64,000 nucleotides of DNA from Photobacterium atrarenae (lineage in GTDB: Bacteria > Pseudomonadota > Gammaproteobacteria > Enterobacterales > Vibrionaceae). Below the pieces are notes generated by a model that had not been told where the DNA came from, searched no databases, and saw nothing but the letters and a program-made list of their open reading frames with translations. The DNA is taken from NCBI RefSeq assembly GCF_024380015.1, contig NZ_CP101509.1:1674001-1738000 (forward strand), in the 5' to 3' direction. Of this stretch, positions 42,288 through 50,890 are shown in pieces (within the stretch, counting starts at the first letter, position 1; the number at the start of each line of letters is the position of its first letter). Both the position numbers and the translations under genes were made by a program.

Positions 42288-45200
42288 GTGAAACCAAACC
42301 AATTGACGTCACAATGGCTGACATTCAGTAGTGTTGGCCTGCTCGTGGCGTGTGGTAGCGATGGCCCGGGTGCTACTGAGCAAGTACGGATTGTAAAGCC
42401 ACTGAAGGCTGCTGAGTACACGCTGACATCACAGGCATCCGTTGGCGGCATGATTACCCCGTCTGCAGTGTCTGTGGTTGAAGGGCAACAATATATTTTT
42501 AGTATTACGCCGGAAGATGGCTATGTCCTTGATACCGTCACGGGCTGTCATGGTCAGTTGACTGGGAGTGATTATCAGACGGGAGTGATCACATCTCCGT
42601 GTGAAGTGCGGGCTTCATTTTTGACACATGCTGAAGCGGCGGTGAAGCGGGAAGATCATACGCTGGCTTCCGCAGATGAATTGATTGATTTCAGCCGAGA
42701 GCAAATTCAAGTTGCGCAGGCCAAACGACAGGCATTGGTTGATACGCTGTACCAGAACGTTGGCAGTACGATTGCCTGGCATCCGAGCCACGACAGTATC
42801 ACGCTGTCGAGCTTCCTGCCGGCGCATACCATGATGGTGTTGCGCTCGACGCAGGAAGAGAAGGGGAAACCCTCAGCGAAAGGGCTGGTGTATGTCGGTG
42901 AGCAGGCCGGCCACCGCTATGCTGCGATGGCGGCGAATATGTTCGCTGTCGATAATTCGGCGCAAACGGATCAACTGCTGAAAAACCTGCTTGACTGGAT
43001 GACGGGCGGGGCCGGAGAATCGAAGCCGCTTTCGGTCGTGACCACTCATATGTCGAGCCATCGTGACAGTTGGTATTTCCCCCACAATGAAAAAATCCGG
43101 GCCTGGCTGGAAACCTATTACCCAGGACGACATGTTATCAATACCGCAAATCGTTGCGAGTACAGTGATTTAGCGAGCTGTATTCAGCAGCAGAAGCCTG
43201 ATGTCATTGTCATGAGCGATGTGGATCGCAACGGTCAGGGTAGCCCTGCCGGCCAGGCAGTAGTTGAACTGGCCCGAGCGAATCATATTCCACTGATTTA
43301 TGTTAACCATGAACGATTTGCCAGTCCGCTGGCCAAACCGGTATTCCGGTACATGGGGTTGCAGGCAGAAGGCAACTACTGGCCTGAGCACTTGGCTAGT
43401 GATTTATCGGTGCAAAGTTTAAAAGAAGGCGATGCGCAGTTGCAGGCTGTTGATCATCTGCTTGTGAATCTGAAGCGTGGGCACTTCGATCCGCAGGCGC
43501 TGGAAAACTGTGATCGTAATTTTATCTACTGTAATGACACAGCGTTCAATCTAGCCTTCAGAAATGGCGCGGATTGGTTCCGCCAGGCGGCAACCGGGTT
43601 GGATACAAGCGGCATTCAGGCATTTTCGAGTGAGCATTATGCCTTGATCAAAGCGGGTCTGTTGTTGGCCGATAAATACCGGGCCGCAATTGACTACCCG
43701 ATCACCCCTAGTGAGCCTGAGGCCTGGCAGCAGGCGATGTTCGCCGACTGGGTCGTGAGCTATGCCCGAACCGGGAACCTGGCACAGCCGGATCTGGGAG
43801 AGTTCATCATTGATGCTTCTCAGGTGAGAGCCGGACATCAGGCGCATTACGCATACCCGGCCACTGAAACGGATATGCAGGATATTTTAGTGCCGTATTC
43901 ACATCAATGGACGACAACCGGGTGGTACGCTTTGCCGGGGCAGCCGATCACCATATCCCGTCAGGGCAGCAGTGATGCGCGCCTGACGATCAAGCTGAAC
44001 TACCATCGCAGTAACACCAATCGCACCTATCAGACCAAAATCTATCGTGGGCCACTGGAAGTGATGCAGCAGCGGATTACCGTCGAAAAAGGTGACAGCG
44101 TGACGTTTTCAACCCCGTATGGCGGCCCGATATACGCCTATCTTGAGGGGAGTGCTTCGCCGGTTTCGGTGACCCTGAAAGCGAGCGGGATCGCCAAGCA
44201 TCCGGCGGTGTTGGATTTTAGTGATCCGACCCAGATCAGCCGCTTTAATCAGGCACTTGAGACCACAGAACTGCCACATGTGGATCTGCGCACCGATGGG
44301 GCGGAGCAACATTTACGTCGGGATCGCTTCTTGGATGCCCTGAATGATGAAGTACCCACCGTGAATGCATTGCTGAAATCGATCGAAGAAGATCATCTCA
44401 ATTCTGTCTATACCCTGGCGGGTTACAAGGTCCAGGGTAGCTCGCTGACTGAGTCTTTGCCGGATGACGTCAAAGCGGTTTGTCAGAACCTGTTTGGTGC
44501 CACGGACTGTTTTGATCCGGCGCTGCATACCCGTAAGATAATTCAGCATGCCAACTATGATCAGAATGCCCAATGCGGGAGCGGTTGTAGCGGCAATCCA
44601 TGGGATGCGGCATGGGAGATCTCTCCAACCAGTTGGGGTGATAATCATGAGCTGGGCCATAATCTGCAAACCAAGCGCCTGAATGTGCATTATGTCGTTG
44701 CTGCCGATAAAGAGAACTGGCGCCAGTACGGCTCGCGGGCCGGGGAAAACTCGAACAACATTTTCCCGTATTATGTGAAGTGGAAATCACATTATGTGCG
44801 CGATGGAAAAACCACACCGCTCACTGATGGTCATATGAACCATAAAGATCTGTTCTATGTCTTTATGTCGGACGCGGCACAGGTGAAAAACAGCGCGGGT
44901 GAGCGGGTGGTGCTCAATCGTAACTGTGAGGTGATGGACGAAGGGCAGGATCGCTTTACGGTACCGTGGCGAAGTAATGACTATGCGGTGCATAACAGTT
45001 ATCGCATGGCGTTTTATATCCAGATGGCGTTGCGTGCGGATCAGCAGGTAATGGCCTCCGGCGATAAGCTGAGCAACGGTTTCCACCTGTTTACTTTGCT
45101 GTATCAGCACAGCCGGATCTTTGGTCAATACGCGGCGAATGAATCCGATTGGCTGGCCCACCGTGCTCAGCTTGGGTTTAGCGGCTTTGATTATCAGCAC

Positions 45201-45515
45201 AGTACGTACGGAGATAAGACAGTAAGCAGCATGCCGGGGAATGACTTTATGCTGGTGGCGCTGAGTGTGATCACCGGCCAGGACTGGCGCCCATACTTTG
45301 ATATGTTTGGGTTGCATTATACTTCTCTGGCTGCGGACCAGGTGAGTAAGAATACAACCAAGGGTGCCGTTCCTGTAGGCATGTATGTGCTTGAAGATGA
45401 CTTGCCGCCAGGATCGATGAGCACCGGACTGGATTTCTTAGCCCTCTCTGAGACCGATCCAACGACCCGTTGGCCAAGAAATAATTCTTCACCGAGCCAA
45501 TGTGATTCGTTGTGA
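42288..45515 (+). CDS. AcfD/SslE-like M60-family metallopeptidase lipoprotein
   Basis: A 1075-residue surface lipoprotein; the start is GTG 42288 behind AAAGGAATT. The signal WLTFSSVGLLVACG has a lipobox with Cys 22, followed by a GGMITPSAVSVVEGQQY bacterial repeat domain, a long middle domain (about 100-500) and the M60 (enhancin-like) peptidase. WGDNHELGHNLQ near residue 787 gives the gluzincin HExxH zinc site. In V. cholerae (AcfD) and E. coli (SslE), relatives are mucin-degrading proteins secreted by a type II system. No other acf gene adjoins it, so its role in host mucus or marine glycoprotein use is inferred. Confidence 0.85.
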   Translation: MKPNQLTSQWLTFSSVGLLVACGSDGPGATEQVRIVKPLKAAEYTLTSQASVGGMITPSAVSVVEGQQYIFSITPEDGYVLDTVTGCHGQLTGSDYQTGVITSPCEVRASFLTHAEAAVKREDHTLASADELIDFSREQIQVAQAKRQALVDTLYQNVGSTIAWHPSHDSITLSSFLPAHTMMVLRSTQEEKGKPSAKGLVYVGEQAGHRYAAMAANMFAVDNSAQTDQLLKNLLDWMTGGAGESKPLSVVTTHMSSHRDSWYFPHNEKIRAWLETYYPGRHVINTANRCEYSDLASCIQQQKPDVIVMSDVDRNGQGSPAGQAVVELARANHIPLIYVNHERFASPLAKPVFRYMGLQAEGNYWPEHLASDLSVQSLKEGDAQLQAVDHLLVNLKRGHFDPQALENCDRNFIYCNDTAFNLAFRNGADWFRQAATGLDTSGIQAFSSEHYALIKAGLLLADKYRAAIDYPITPSEPEAWQQAMFADWVVSYARTGNLAQPDLGEFIIDASQVRAGHQAHYAYPATETDMQDILVPYSHQWTTTGWYALPGQPITISRQGSSDARLTIKLNYHRSNTNRTYQTKIYRGPLEVMQQRITVEKGDSVTFSTPYGGPIYAYLEGSASPVSVTLKASGIAKHPAVLDFSDPTQISRFNQALETTELPHVDLRTDGAEQHLRRDRFLDALNDEVPTVNALLKSIEEDHLNSVYTLAGYKVQGSSLTESLPDDVKAVCQNLFGATDCFDPALHTRKIIQHANYDQNAQCGSGCSGNPWDAAWEISPTSWGDNHELGHNLQTKRLNVHYVVAADKENWRQYGSRAGENSNNIFPYYVKWKSHYVRDGKTTPLTDGHMNHKDLFYVFMSDAAQVKNSAGERVVLNRNCEVMDEGQDRFTVPWRSNDYAVHNSYRMAFYIQMALRADQQVMASGDKLSNGFHLFTLLYQHSRIFGQYAANESDWLAHRAQLGFSGFDYQHSTYGDKTVSSMPGNDFMLVALSVITGQDWRPYFDMFGLHYTSLAADQVSKNTTKGAVPVGMYVLEDDLPPGSMSTGLDFLALSETDPTTRWPRNNSSPSQCDSL

Positions 45516-45537
45516 TGGTCTGAGGAATTTGCAATAC

Positions 45538-45564
45538 AAAGGCTGACGGGATGTCAGCCTTTTT
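45538..45564 (+). terminator. Terminator after the AcfD-like gene
   Basis: AAAGGCTGAC (45538-45547), loop GGGAT, GTCAGCCTTT (45553-45562) and a T run, 22 bp past the stop. Confidence 0.88.
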
Positions 45565-45710
45565 CATGACATTACCATTTTGGGCACATGAACTTTCTTG
45601 CCTGCGCGCTACCGGAAAAAAACGAACTAGACTTGATATGAATCAATCGCCAACAGTCGGTGTTTTAATTGATTGAATTTTCTTAACTTAAGGTGACCGG
45701 GAGGCCAGGT

Positions 45711-46820
45711 ATGGTGGGACAGTTGAGCGTGTTTTTTGACGTGCTGGCAGCGGGGTACTCACGGGCGGCCACGCGATGTGTCCTGGTGCTGGCCGGGGTG
45801 TTGACAGCATGGTCGGCTGGGGCCGCCGATACCTTGGTCAGCGTCCGGGTAAAGGAGCCCATTAAGCTGGATGGCGTCGCAGAGAGTGTCTGGCTTAAGG
45901 CCACGCCACTCACTGTGGTTCTCGACCAGCGGGTTTATCAGCCCAGAGGTGAATCAGGCATCACCTCAACGTCGGTTTCGGTCCAGTCGCTTTATGATGA
46001 TGAACATGTTTACTTTTTTATTCAGTGGGACGACCCGACCCGAAGCCTGGCTTTCATGCCATGGGAAAAACAGCCGGATGGCCGCTGGCAGCGGTTGATG
46101 AGTCCGGATCAATTCGGCTATGAGAACACTTACCATGAAGATAAGCTCAGCCTGTACTGGAACATCAATACCCAGGGGTTTGATACCCAAGGCTGCGCAA
46201 TCGCCTGTCATATGGCAGACAGCCGCGGTTATGTTGCCGACGTTGAACAGAGCCAGCCCGGGCGGAAATTTACCGCTCGTGAGGATGAAACACTGGATGC
46301 CTGGGTGTGGCGCGCGGTCAGAACCGGGAAAACGGTTCAGGCTGACGATCAGTATGTCGATGCCACGATTGATCCGGCGGCCAATCTGCGCTGGGGTTTG
46401 AAAGGAGACTTCGTCACGGGCGGCGGTTACCAGGAAAACATGGCGGAAGCGACCCAACAACCGGTGATGGGGGATCGGGTGTGGGATGCAGTTCAGGCCT
46501 ACGCTTTGGGTCCACAGCAACAGGTGCCGCTGGTGGACACTTTTAGTTCCGGTGATCGGCTGGCCTCTGTGCTGGTGAGCCCCTTTACCGGTTCGCGGGG
46601 AGATATCAGTGCGCAGAGTAACTGGAAGGATGGCAAGTGGCTGTTAGAGCTTAAGCGTAAGCGGGTGACCGCAGGGCATAACGCCAAAGTGCAGGACGTT
46701 CAGTTTTCGGAGCTCTCGCAGACTTATTATTTCGGTCTCGCAGTGTTCGATAATGCCCAAATGAGTCATTTATACAGCCCGGACGTTTTCCGGATGAAAT
46801 TTGCGCCACTGGGGCAATAA
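45711..46820 (+). CDS. Ethylbenzene-dehydrogenase-related heme-domain protein
   Basis: A 369-residue exported protein, start ATG 45711 with GGGAGG upstream. A signal sequence (VLVLAGVLTAWSAGAA) precedes a domain like the gamma subunit of ethylbenzene dehydrogenase (EB_dh): VSVQSLYDDEHVYFFIQWDDPTRS and a C-terminal SHLYSPDVFRMKF. It has GCAIACHM near residue 161, a Cys-x3-Cys-His motif, one residue longer than the classical CxxCH. Such domains bind heme b or c in periplasmic electron transfer. No molybdoenzyme genes adjoin it, so its redox partner is unknown. Confidence 0.75.
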   Translation: MVGQLSVFFDVLAAGYSRAATRCVLVLAGVLTAWSAGAADTLVSVRVKEPIKLDGVAESVWLKATPLTVVLDQRVYQPRGESGITSTSVSVQSLYDDEHVYFFIQWDDPTRSLAFMPWEKQPDGRWQRLMSPDQFGYENTYHEDKLSLYWNINTQGFDTQGCAIACHMADSRGYVADVEQSQPGRKFTAREDETLDAWVWRAVRTGKTVQADDQYVDATIDPAANLRWGLKGDFVTGGGYQENMAEATQQPVMGDRVWDAVQAYALGPQQQVPLVDTFSSGDRLASVLVSPFTGSRGDISAQSNWKDGKWLLELKRKRVTAGHNAKVQDVQFSELSQTYYFGLAVFDNAQMSHLYSPDVFRMKFAPLGQ

Positions 46821-46838
46821 TGGCGGTTGGTGGTATCA

Positions 46839-46864
46839 AACAAGCCGGACGTTGCCGGCTTGTT
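46839..46864. terminator. Stem-loop after the EB_dh-like gene
   Basis: AACAAGCCGG (46839-46848) pairs with CCGGCTTGTT (46855-46864) around a 6-base loop, 18 bp past the stop. No T run follows, so it may end transcription only weakly or serve the convergent small gene. Confidence 0.5.
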
Positions 46865-46899
46865 CAATAGTCTGTCGTCCAAAGTCATGGGTGTTTTGA

Positions 46900-47052
46900 T
46901 TACGATTCATTGTCATCTTTTGTCGTGTCGTCTCGGTTGACGTCTTCCTGGCGATGACGTTCACGAAGCGTATCATCGGATTGCTTTTCAACCAGGTTGT
47001 CATCGGACTGCTCTGGTTTGGGTGAAAAGATATTTTTTAGCCAATCGAACAT
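46900..47052 (-). CDS. Small acidic protein (50 aa)
   Basis: A small gene read from ATG 47052 to TAA 46900, with TAAGG at a good distance upstream. The product begins MFDWLKNIFSPKPEQ and continues with a highly charged, Asp/Arg/Glu-rich tail (RERHRQEDVNRDDTTKDDNES). The N-terminal amphipathic helix could touch a membrane; the tail is probably disordered. I know no function. It lies alone between convergent and tandem genes. Confidence 0.55.
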   Translation of the reverse strand: MFDWLKNIFSPKPEQSDDNLVEKQSDDTLRERHRQEDVNRDDTTKDDNES

Positions 47053-47124
47053 AGCTTAACCTTAGTGTTATCCGCACGGTGTTTAACACCTTATAAGCTT
47101 AGTCGTTCACATGTTTATTGTGGG

Positions 47125-48051
47125 CTAATGTGGCGACTCGGTGTGTTGCAGCCAGTCGAAGAGTAAATCCAGTGATGCAGTCTGCAGGTTTTTCGGCCTG
47201 ATCAGGTAGTAGCCATTCCCTGACGCGACGCTGTTGGGGTTTGGCATCACCAGCCGACCGGCATCCAAGTCGGGCCGGGCCAGCGTGATATCTCCAATCG
47301 CAATCCCAAACCCCTGAATGGCTGCACTCACTGCCAAATCCAATGTTGCAAAATGCTGGTTTTGCTCACTCAACTGGATGGCTTGCCCAGTTCTTCCCGG
47401 CATCGCATCATGCGAGTCAAGCTGGCTCAGCCACAGCGACCAGTCACTTTTTTGCGGCGTGGCATGCAGCCAGGTAAATGCCCGCATCTCTTCTGCTTGG
47501 AGCGGGCATTCGTGGGCGGCCAGCAGCGCGGGAGAGCACACCGGCGCGAGCAGCTCCTCAAACAGTAGGTAACTGGTTAAGTCTTTCTGCTTGGGGGGCT
47601 GGCCGTAGCAGATGGCAGCATCAAAAGGCTCACGGGCAAAGTTGATGCTGTGTTTGATCGCAGAGGTCAGCTCAACATCAATATCCGGGTACTGCTGCTG
47701 GAAGGTCATCAGCCTGGGCAGCAGCCAGGAAGTAATACAACTGGGCACTTTTAATTTAATTTGTTGCTTTTCATTGGTGATCTGATCGACTGCCCGGTGA
47801 AGTTGATTGAGGGCATTTTCCACCAGCGGCAGAAATTCCGCCCCTTTTTGGGTCAGGGCCAGGCCGCGTGCATGGCGGTTGAACAGGCGAACATTCAACC
47901 GGGATTCCAGGCTGCTGATCTGGCGGCTGACGGCACCCTGGGTCAGGTTGAGAACCTGGGCTGCGGCTGTGAAGTTTAACTGTTGTGCAGTGACTAAAAA
48001 AGACTGCAGCTCTTTCATGGTCGGGGTACGGATCATTGCTCTTTTAGCCAT
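47125..48051 (-). CDS. LysR-family transcriptional regulator (GcvA-like)
   Basis: A 308-residue LysR regulator: the N-terminal helix-turn-helix TAAAQVLNLTQGAVSRQISSLESRLNVRLFNRHARGLALTQKG (about residues 28-70), followed by a periplasmic-binding-like effector domain. The style (SWLLPRLMTFQQQYPDIDVEL, WLHATPQKSDWSLWL) matches the GcvA/AmpR group. It is divergent from the HisC-like aminotransferase and binding-protein genes, so it probably regulates them. Start could also be a few codons downstream (MIRTPTMKEL). Confidence 0.87.
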   Translation of the reverse strand: MAKRAMIRTPTMKELQSFLVTAQQLNFTAAAQVLNLTQGAVSRQISSLESRLNVRLFNRHARGLALTQKGAEFLPLVENALNQLHRAVDQITNEKQQIKLKVPSCITSWLLPRLMTFQQQYPDIDVELTSAIKHSINFAREPFDAAICYGQPPKQKDLTSYLLFEELLAPVCSPALLAAHECPLQAEEMRAFTWLHATPQKSDWSLWLSQLDSHDAMPGRTGQAIQLSEQNQHFATLDLAVSAAIQGFGIAIGDITLARPDLDAGRLVMPNPNSVASGNGYYLIRPKNLQTASLDLLFDWLQHTESPH

Positions 48052-48216
48052 TCAAAAAACTCATAGCTAGTATGCAGAGATTTCGATTCTTAAATCAATC
48101 GGGCTCTGCATATAATTGGTAAAAAGAATGTTAACGGATATAAATTCACTAATTTTGTTTATAAATTCGTTATCTTGATGGTTGTTAGCGATAATATTCG
48201 ATTCTCGGAGGTGGTT

Positions 48217-49293
48217 GTGGAAACACTGGCATCACGCCTTGTTCCTGAGGCAGTAAAAAATCTCATACCCTACCAGTCGGCACGCCGGATTGGTGGCCAG
48301 GGTCATATTTGGCTCAACGCCAACGAGCTGGAGCAAGGGTGTGACTACGGGGAAGGCTCGGGAGCGTATCACCGATATCCGGATTTCCTGCCGCACCAGT
48401 TGGCAGAGCGGTACCTGGCGTACAGCCTCAACGGGCGAGAGGTTCAGGATCTGGAAGCGCTGGCGGTACGTGGCGCTGATGAAGCGATTGATCTGCTGGT
48501 TCGGACTTTTTGCCAGCCGGGTCGCGATAAGGTTCTGGTGTGTCCGCCAACATATGCGATGTACGAGTTCTGTGCCGAGTCGTTTATGGTTGAGGCAGTG
48601 AAAGTTCCGCTGTTGGATAATTTCCAGCTGAATGTGCCGCAGATTTGCGCGCAATTGCCGCAGGCGAAACTGCTGTTTTTATGCTCGCCGAATAACCCGA
48701 CCGGAAATGTGATCAGGCAGGAAGATATCCACGCGATCCTGGAAGCCAGCCAATCATCAACGTTGGTGGTCGTGGATGAGGCCTATATTGAGTTTGCGCC
48801 GGATACTACTGTGGTTGACCTGATCGCACAGTACCCGAACTTGGTGGTGATCCGTACCTTGTCGAAAGCCTTTGGCCTGGCGGCGGTGCGTTGCGGCTTT
48901 TTGCTGGCCGATCCCGGTGTGATGACCTACGTCGCCAGGTTGGTTGCCCCTTATCCGATCGCTGATCCGGTCGCACAAATCTCTCTCAGCGCCTTGAGTG
49001 AAACCGGTGTGGCTCGGATGCGGACACAGACCGCATCGCTGATTGCGGTACGGGACTGGTTTATTGATCAAGTACAACAGTTACCGATGGTTGAAACAGT
49101 CTATCCGTCGGCGACAAATTTTGTCCTGATCCGTTTTCGCGGGCCGGAGTGCATCTATAGCCATTTACTTGATCGGGGCATCGTGACCCGTAATCAGGCG
49201 CACGATCCGGCGCTGAATCACTGTGTTCGTATCTCGGTGGGATCGAAAAACAGTATGCTCGAAACCTTAAATGCATTAAAAGAATATAACTAG
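48217..49293 (+). CDS. HisC-like PLP aminotransferase (histidinol-phosphate aminotransferase family)
   Basis: The start is placed at GTG 48217, five bases after GGAGG, giving 358 residues; an ATG at 48178 is the alternative. It is a fold-type I aminotransferase: HIWLNANELEQG, YRYPD-like HRYPDFLPHQL, FLCSPNNPTGNVI, VVDEAYIEFAP, TLSKAFGLAAVRCGF (PLP Lys) and RISVGSKNSMLETLNAL. It looks like HisC, but no other his genes are here. It is 15 bp from a polar-amino-acid binding protein and divergent from a LysR regulator, so it may use a different imported amino acid. Confidence 0.85.
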   Translation: METLASRLVPEAVKNLIPYQSARRIGGQGHIWLNANELEQGCDYGEGSGAYHRYPDFLPHQLAERYLAYSLNGREVQDLEALAVRGADEAIDLLVRTFCQPGRDKVLVCPPTYAMYEFCAESFMVEAVKVPLLDNFQLNVPQICAQLPQAKLLFLCSPNNPTGNVIRQEDIHAILEASQSSTLVVVDEAYIEFAPDTTVVDLIAQYPNLVVIRTLSKAFGLAAVRCGFLLADPGVMTYVARLVAPYPIADPVAQISLSALSETGVARMRTQTASLIAVRDWFIDQVQQLPMVETVYPSATNFVLIRFRGPECIYSHLLDRGIVTRNQAHDPALNHCVRISVGSKNSMLETLNALKEYN

Positions 49294-49308
49294 AAGAGGG
49301 ATCTGACG

Positions 49309-50088
49309 ATGAAGAATTTAATTGGCATGGGCCTGATGGTGGCCGCAATGAGTGTCAGCAGTGTTCAGGCTGCGCAGCAAAAACCGGTTCGCCTGGCATC
49401 AGACTTTACCTATCCGCCGTTTAACTACAAGGACGCTACGGATACTCCGCGCGGCTTTGATATTGAGATCGCCGATGCCCTGTGTGCTGCGGCTGAGCTG
49501 GAATGTACCTGGGTGACCATGAGCTGGAATGGTCTGATCCCGGCTCTGTTGTCCCGGAAAGCGGATGTGATTATGGCATCGATGCGGATAACGGCTGAGC
49601 GCAAGAAACGGGTGCTGTTTACCGATAAGTATTATCAGGCCCCGGCTCGTTTTGTCGGTCAGGCGAATGCCGGACTGGCGATTGATAAATCCAGCCTGAA
49701 GGGCAAGCGGATCGGGGTCCAGCTGGGGACTATCCATGATCGCTATGTCACCGACAAGTTTGGTGATGTTGCAAAGATCCAGCGCTATACCGGCCAGGAT
49801 GAAGTGTACCTGGATTTACAGAACGGCCGACTGGACACAGTATTCGGTAATGCTGATCAGCTCAGTCTGGCGTTTTTGGACAAAGAGCGCGGTGAGGGAT
49901 TTGTATTTGTCGGTGACGCGGTCACGGATCCAGCTTATATCGGGGAAGGGACCGCATTGGCCCTGCGCAAGCAAGATAGCGAGCTGGCAGAGAAATTTAA
50001 CCGGGCGATCCAAACCATTCGTGATAACGGCACGTATGACAAGATTGCAGCGAAATATTTCACCTTTGATATTTATGGTGATGAATAA
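49309..50088 (+). CDS. Periplasmic amino-acid binding protein (ArgT/HisJ-like, family 3)
   Basis: A 259-residue exported protein: signal peptide MGLMVAAMSVSSVQA, then VRLASDFTYPPFNYKDATDTPRGFDIEIADALC, which opens family 3 solute-binding proteins, MSWNGLIPALLSRKADVIMASMRITAERKK, and GKRIGVQLGTIHDRY. Two Cys (about 56 and 63) match the disulfide of lysine/arginine/histidine-binding proteins. No permease or ATPase gene follows, so it must use a transporter encoded elsewhere or act as a sensor. Its TAA stop begins a dispersed repeat. Confidence 0.87.
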   Translation: MKNLIGMGLMVAAMSVSSVQAAQQKPVRLASDFTYPPFNYKDATDTPRGFDIEIADALCAAAELECTWVTMSWNGLIPALLSRKADVIMASMRITAERKKRVLFTDKYYQAPARFVGQANAGLAIDKSSLKGKRIGVQLGTIHDRYVTDKFGDVAKIQRYTGQDEVYLDLQNGRLDTVFGNADQLSLAFLDKERGEGFVFVGDAVTDPAYIGEGTALALRKQDSELAEKFNRAIQTIRDNGTYDKIAAKYFTFDIYGDE

Positions 50089-50250
50089 TACCAATCGCAG
50101 TAAATAACGGGTGATCCTAGCTTGTGTAAATGCTCGATAACTGCGTTAGAATTTTTGATTGTAGAATAACTAGTTATCAAGAAATTCTGCCTTGTTCTCA
50201 AACATTTCTCCTGCGCTATTTTTGATCATTGACTTACTTTGATTGGTATA
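50086..50250. repeat. Dispersed TAATACCAATC repeat, full copy
   Basis: 165 bp from TAATACCAATC (50086) to GATTGGTATA (50250), about 90 per cent identical by eye to 57054-57218. The middle holds AATAACTAGTTAT and matching GAATTT/AAATTC blocks that could fold on themselves. Its first TAA is the stop of the solute-binding-protein gene. With the terminator at 50288 it accounts for the 330-bp gap to the next gene. Confidence 0.85.
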
Positions 50251-50287
50251 ACCTGCGCTGCGCCTTAACGAAGCAGCAAGTTTGAAC

Positions 50288-50315
50288 AAAAAAACAGCGC
50301 TTTTGCGTTGTTTTT
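50288..50315 (+). terminator. Intrinsic terminator after the binding-protein gene
   Basis: AAAACAGCGC pairs with GCGTTGTTTT (one G-U pair) around a TTTT loop, followed by a T run, at about 50291-50315. Confidence 0.7.
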
Positions 50316-50418
50316 ATGTGGCGCTGTGACATTGCTAACTTTGTCGCTTCAATGCAGATGATCAGCGGCTACTCCCTGAGATACTGTATGCACTCTTGTT
50401 TATAACGGGTTTGTGTCG

Positions 50419-50769
50419 ATGAAGGATTTGCTGGGGTTTGTCGTGCTCGCCAATGGTCTGGCCGGTGCAGTCGTGTGGCTCAGCGACCGTTTTTTGGGGT
50501 GGCCGGCGGTTCATTATTTTTCAGATTTTCTGTTCTTCAGCGCATTGCTTTTATGGGCGCTGGCCGGACTGATGTGGGATGGCGGCAGGCAAGGGCGCTT
50601 TTATGATCGGGACCGCGTTGCCAGAAAAGTGCAGTCGCTGGTGACGGATTTTGATCATGGCCAAAATAACCTTGATGAGTTCCGGGCCAATTTTCACACC
50701 GGCTTAAAACTGTTCATTGCAGGTCTGGTGGCATTGTTTGGTAGCTTTTTGCTCAACCAGATGTCTTAG
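50419..50769 (+). CDS. Small membrane protein, unknown
   Basis: A 116-residue protein (ATG 50419; GTG 50413 also possible). It has three hydrophobic segments: LLGFVVLANGLAGAVVWLS, FSDFLFFSALLLWALAGLMW and LKLFIAGLVALFGSFLLNQ. A basic cytoplasmic loop lies between the second and third. I do not recognise a family. Own transcription unit after a terminator. Confidence 0.55.
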   Translation: MKDLLGFVVLANGLAGAVVWLSDRFLGWPAVHYFSDFLFFSALLLWALAGLMWDGGRQGRFYDRDRVARKVQSLVTDFDHGQNNLDEFRANFHTGLKLFIAGLVALFGSFLLNQMS

Positions 50770-50890
50770 CGGGTTGCTGTTTGGCGCCAATCCAACATAC
50801 CGCGCGAGCAGCACACATCGGGCGGTTTGCTGCTCCCCGTGCGCTGAACTAGGCTTGGGAGTATTGCTGGATAATCTCTGATGGCCTTCG

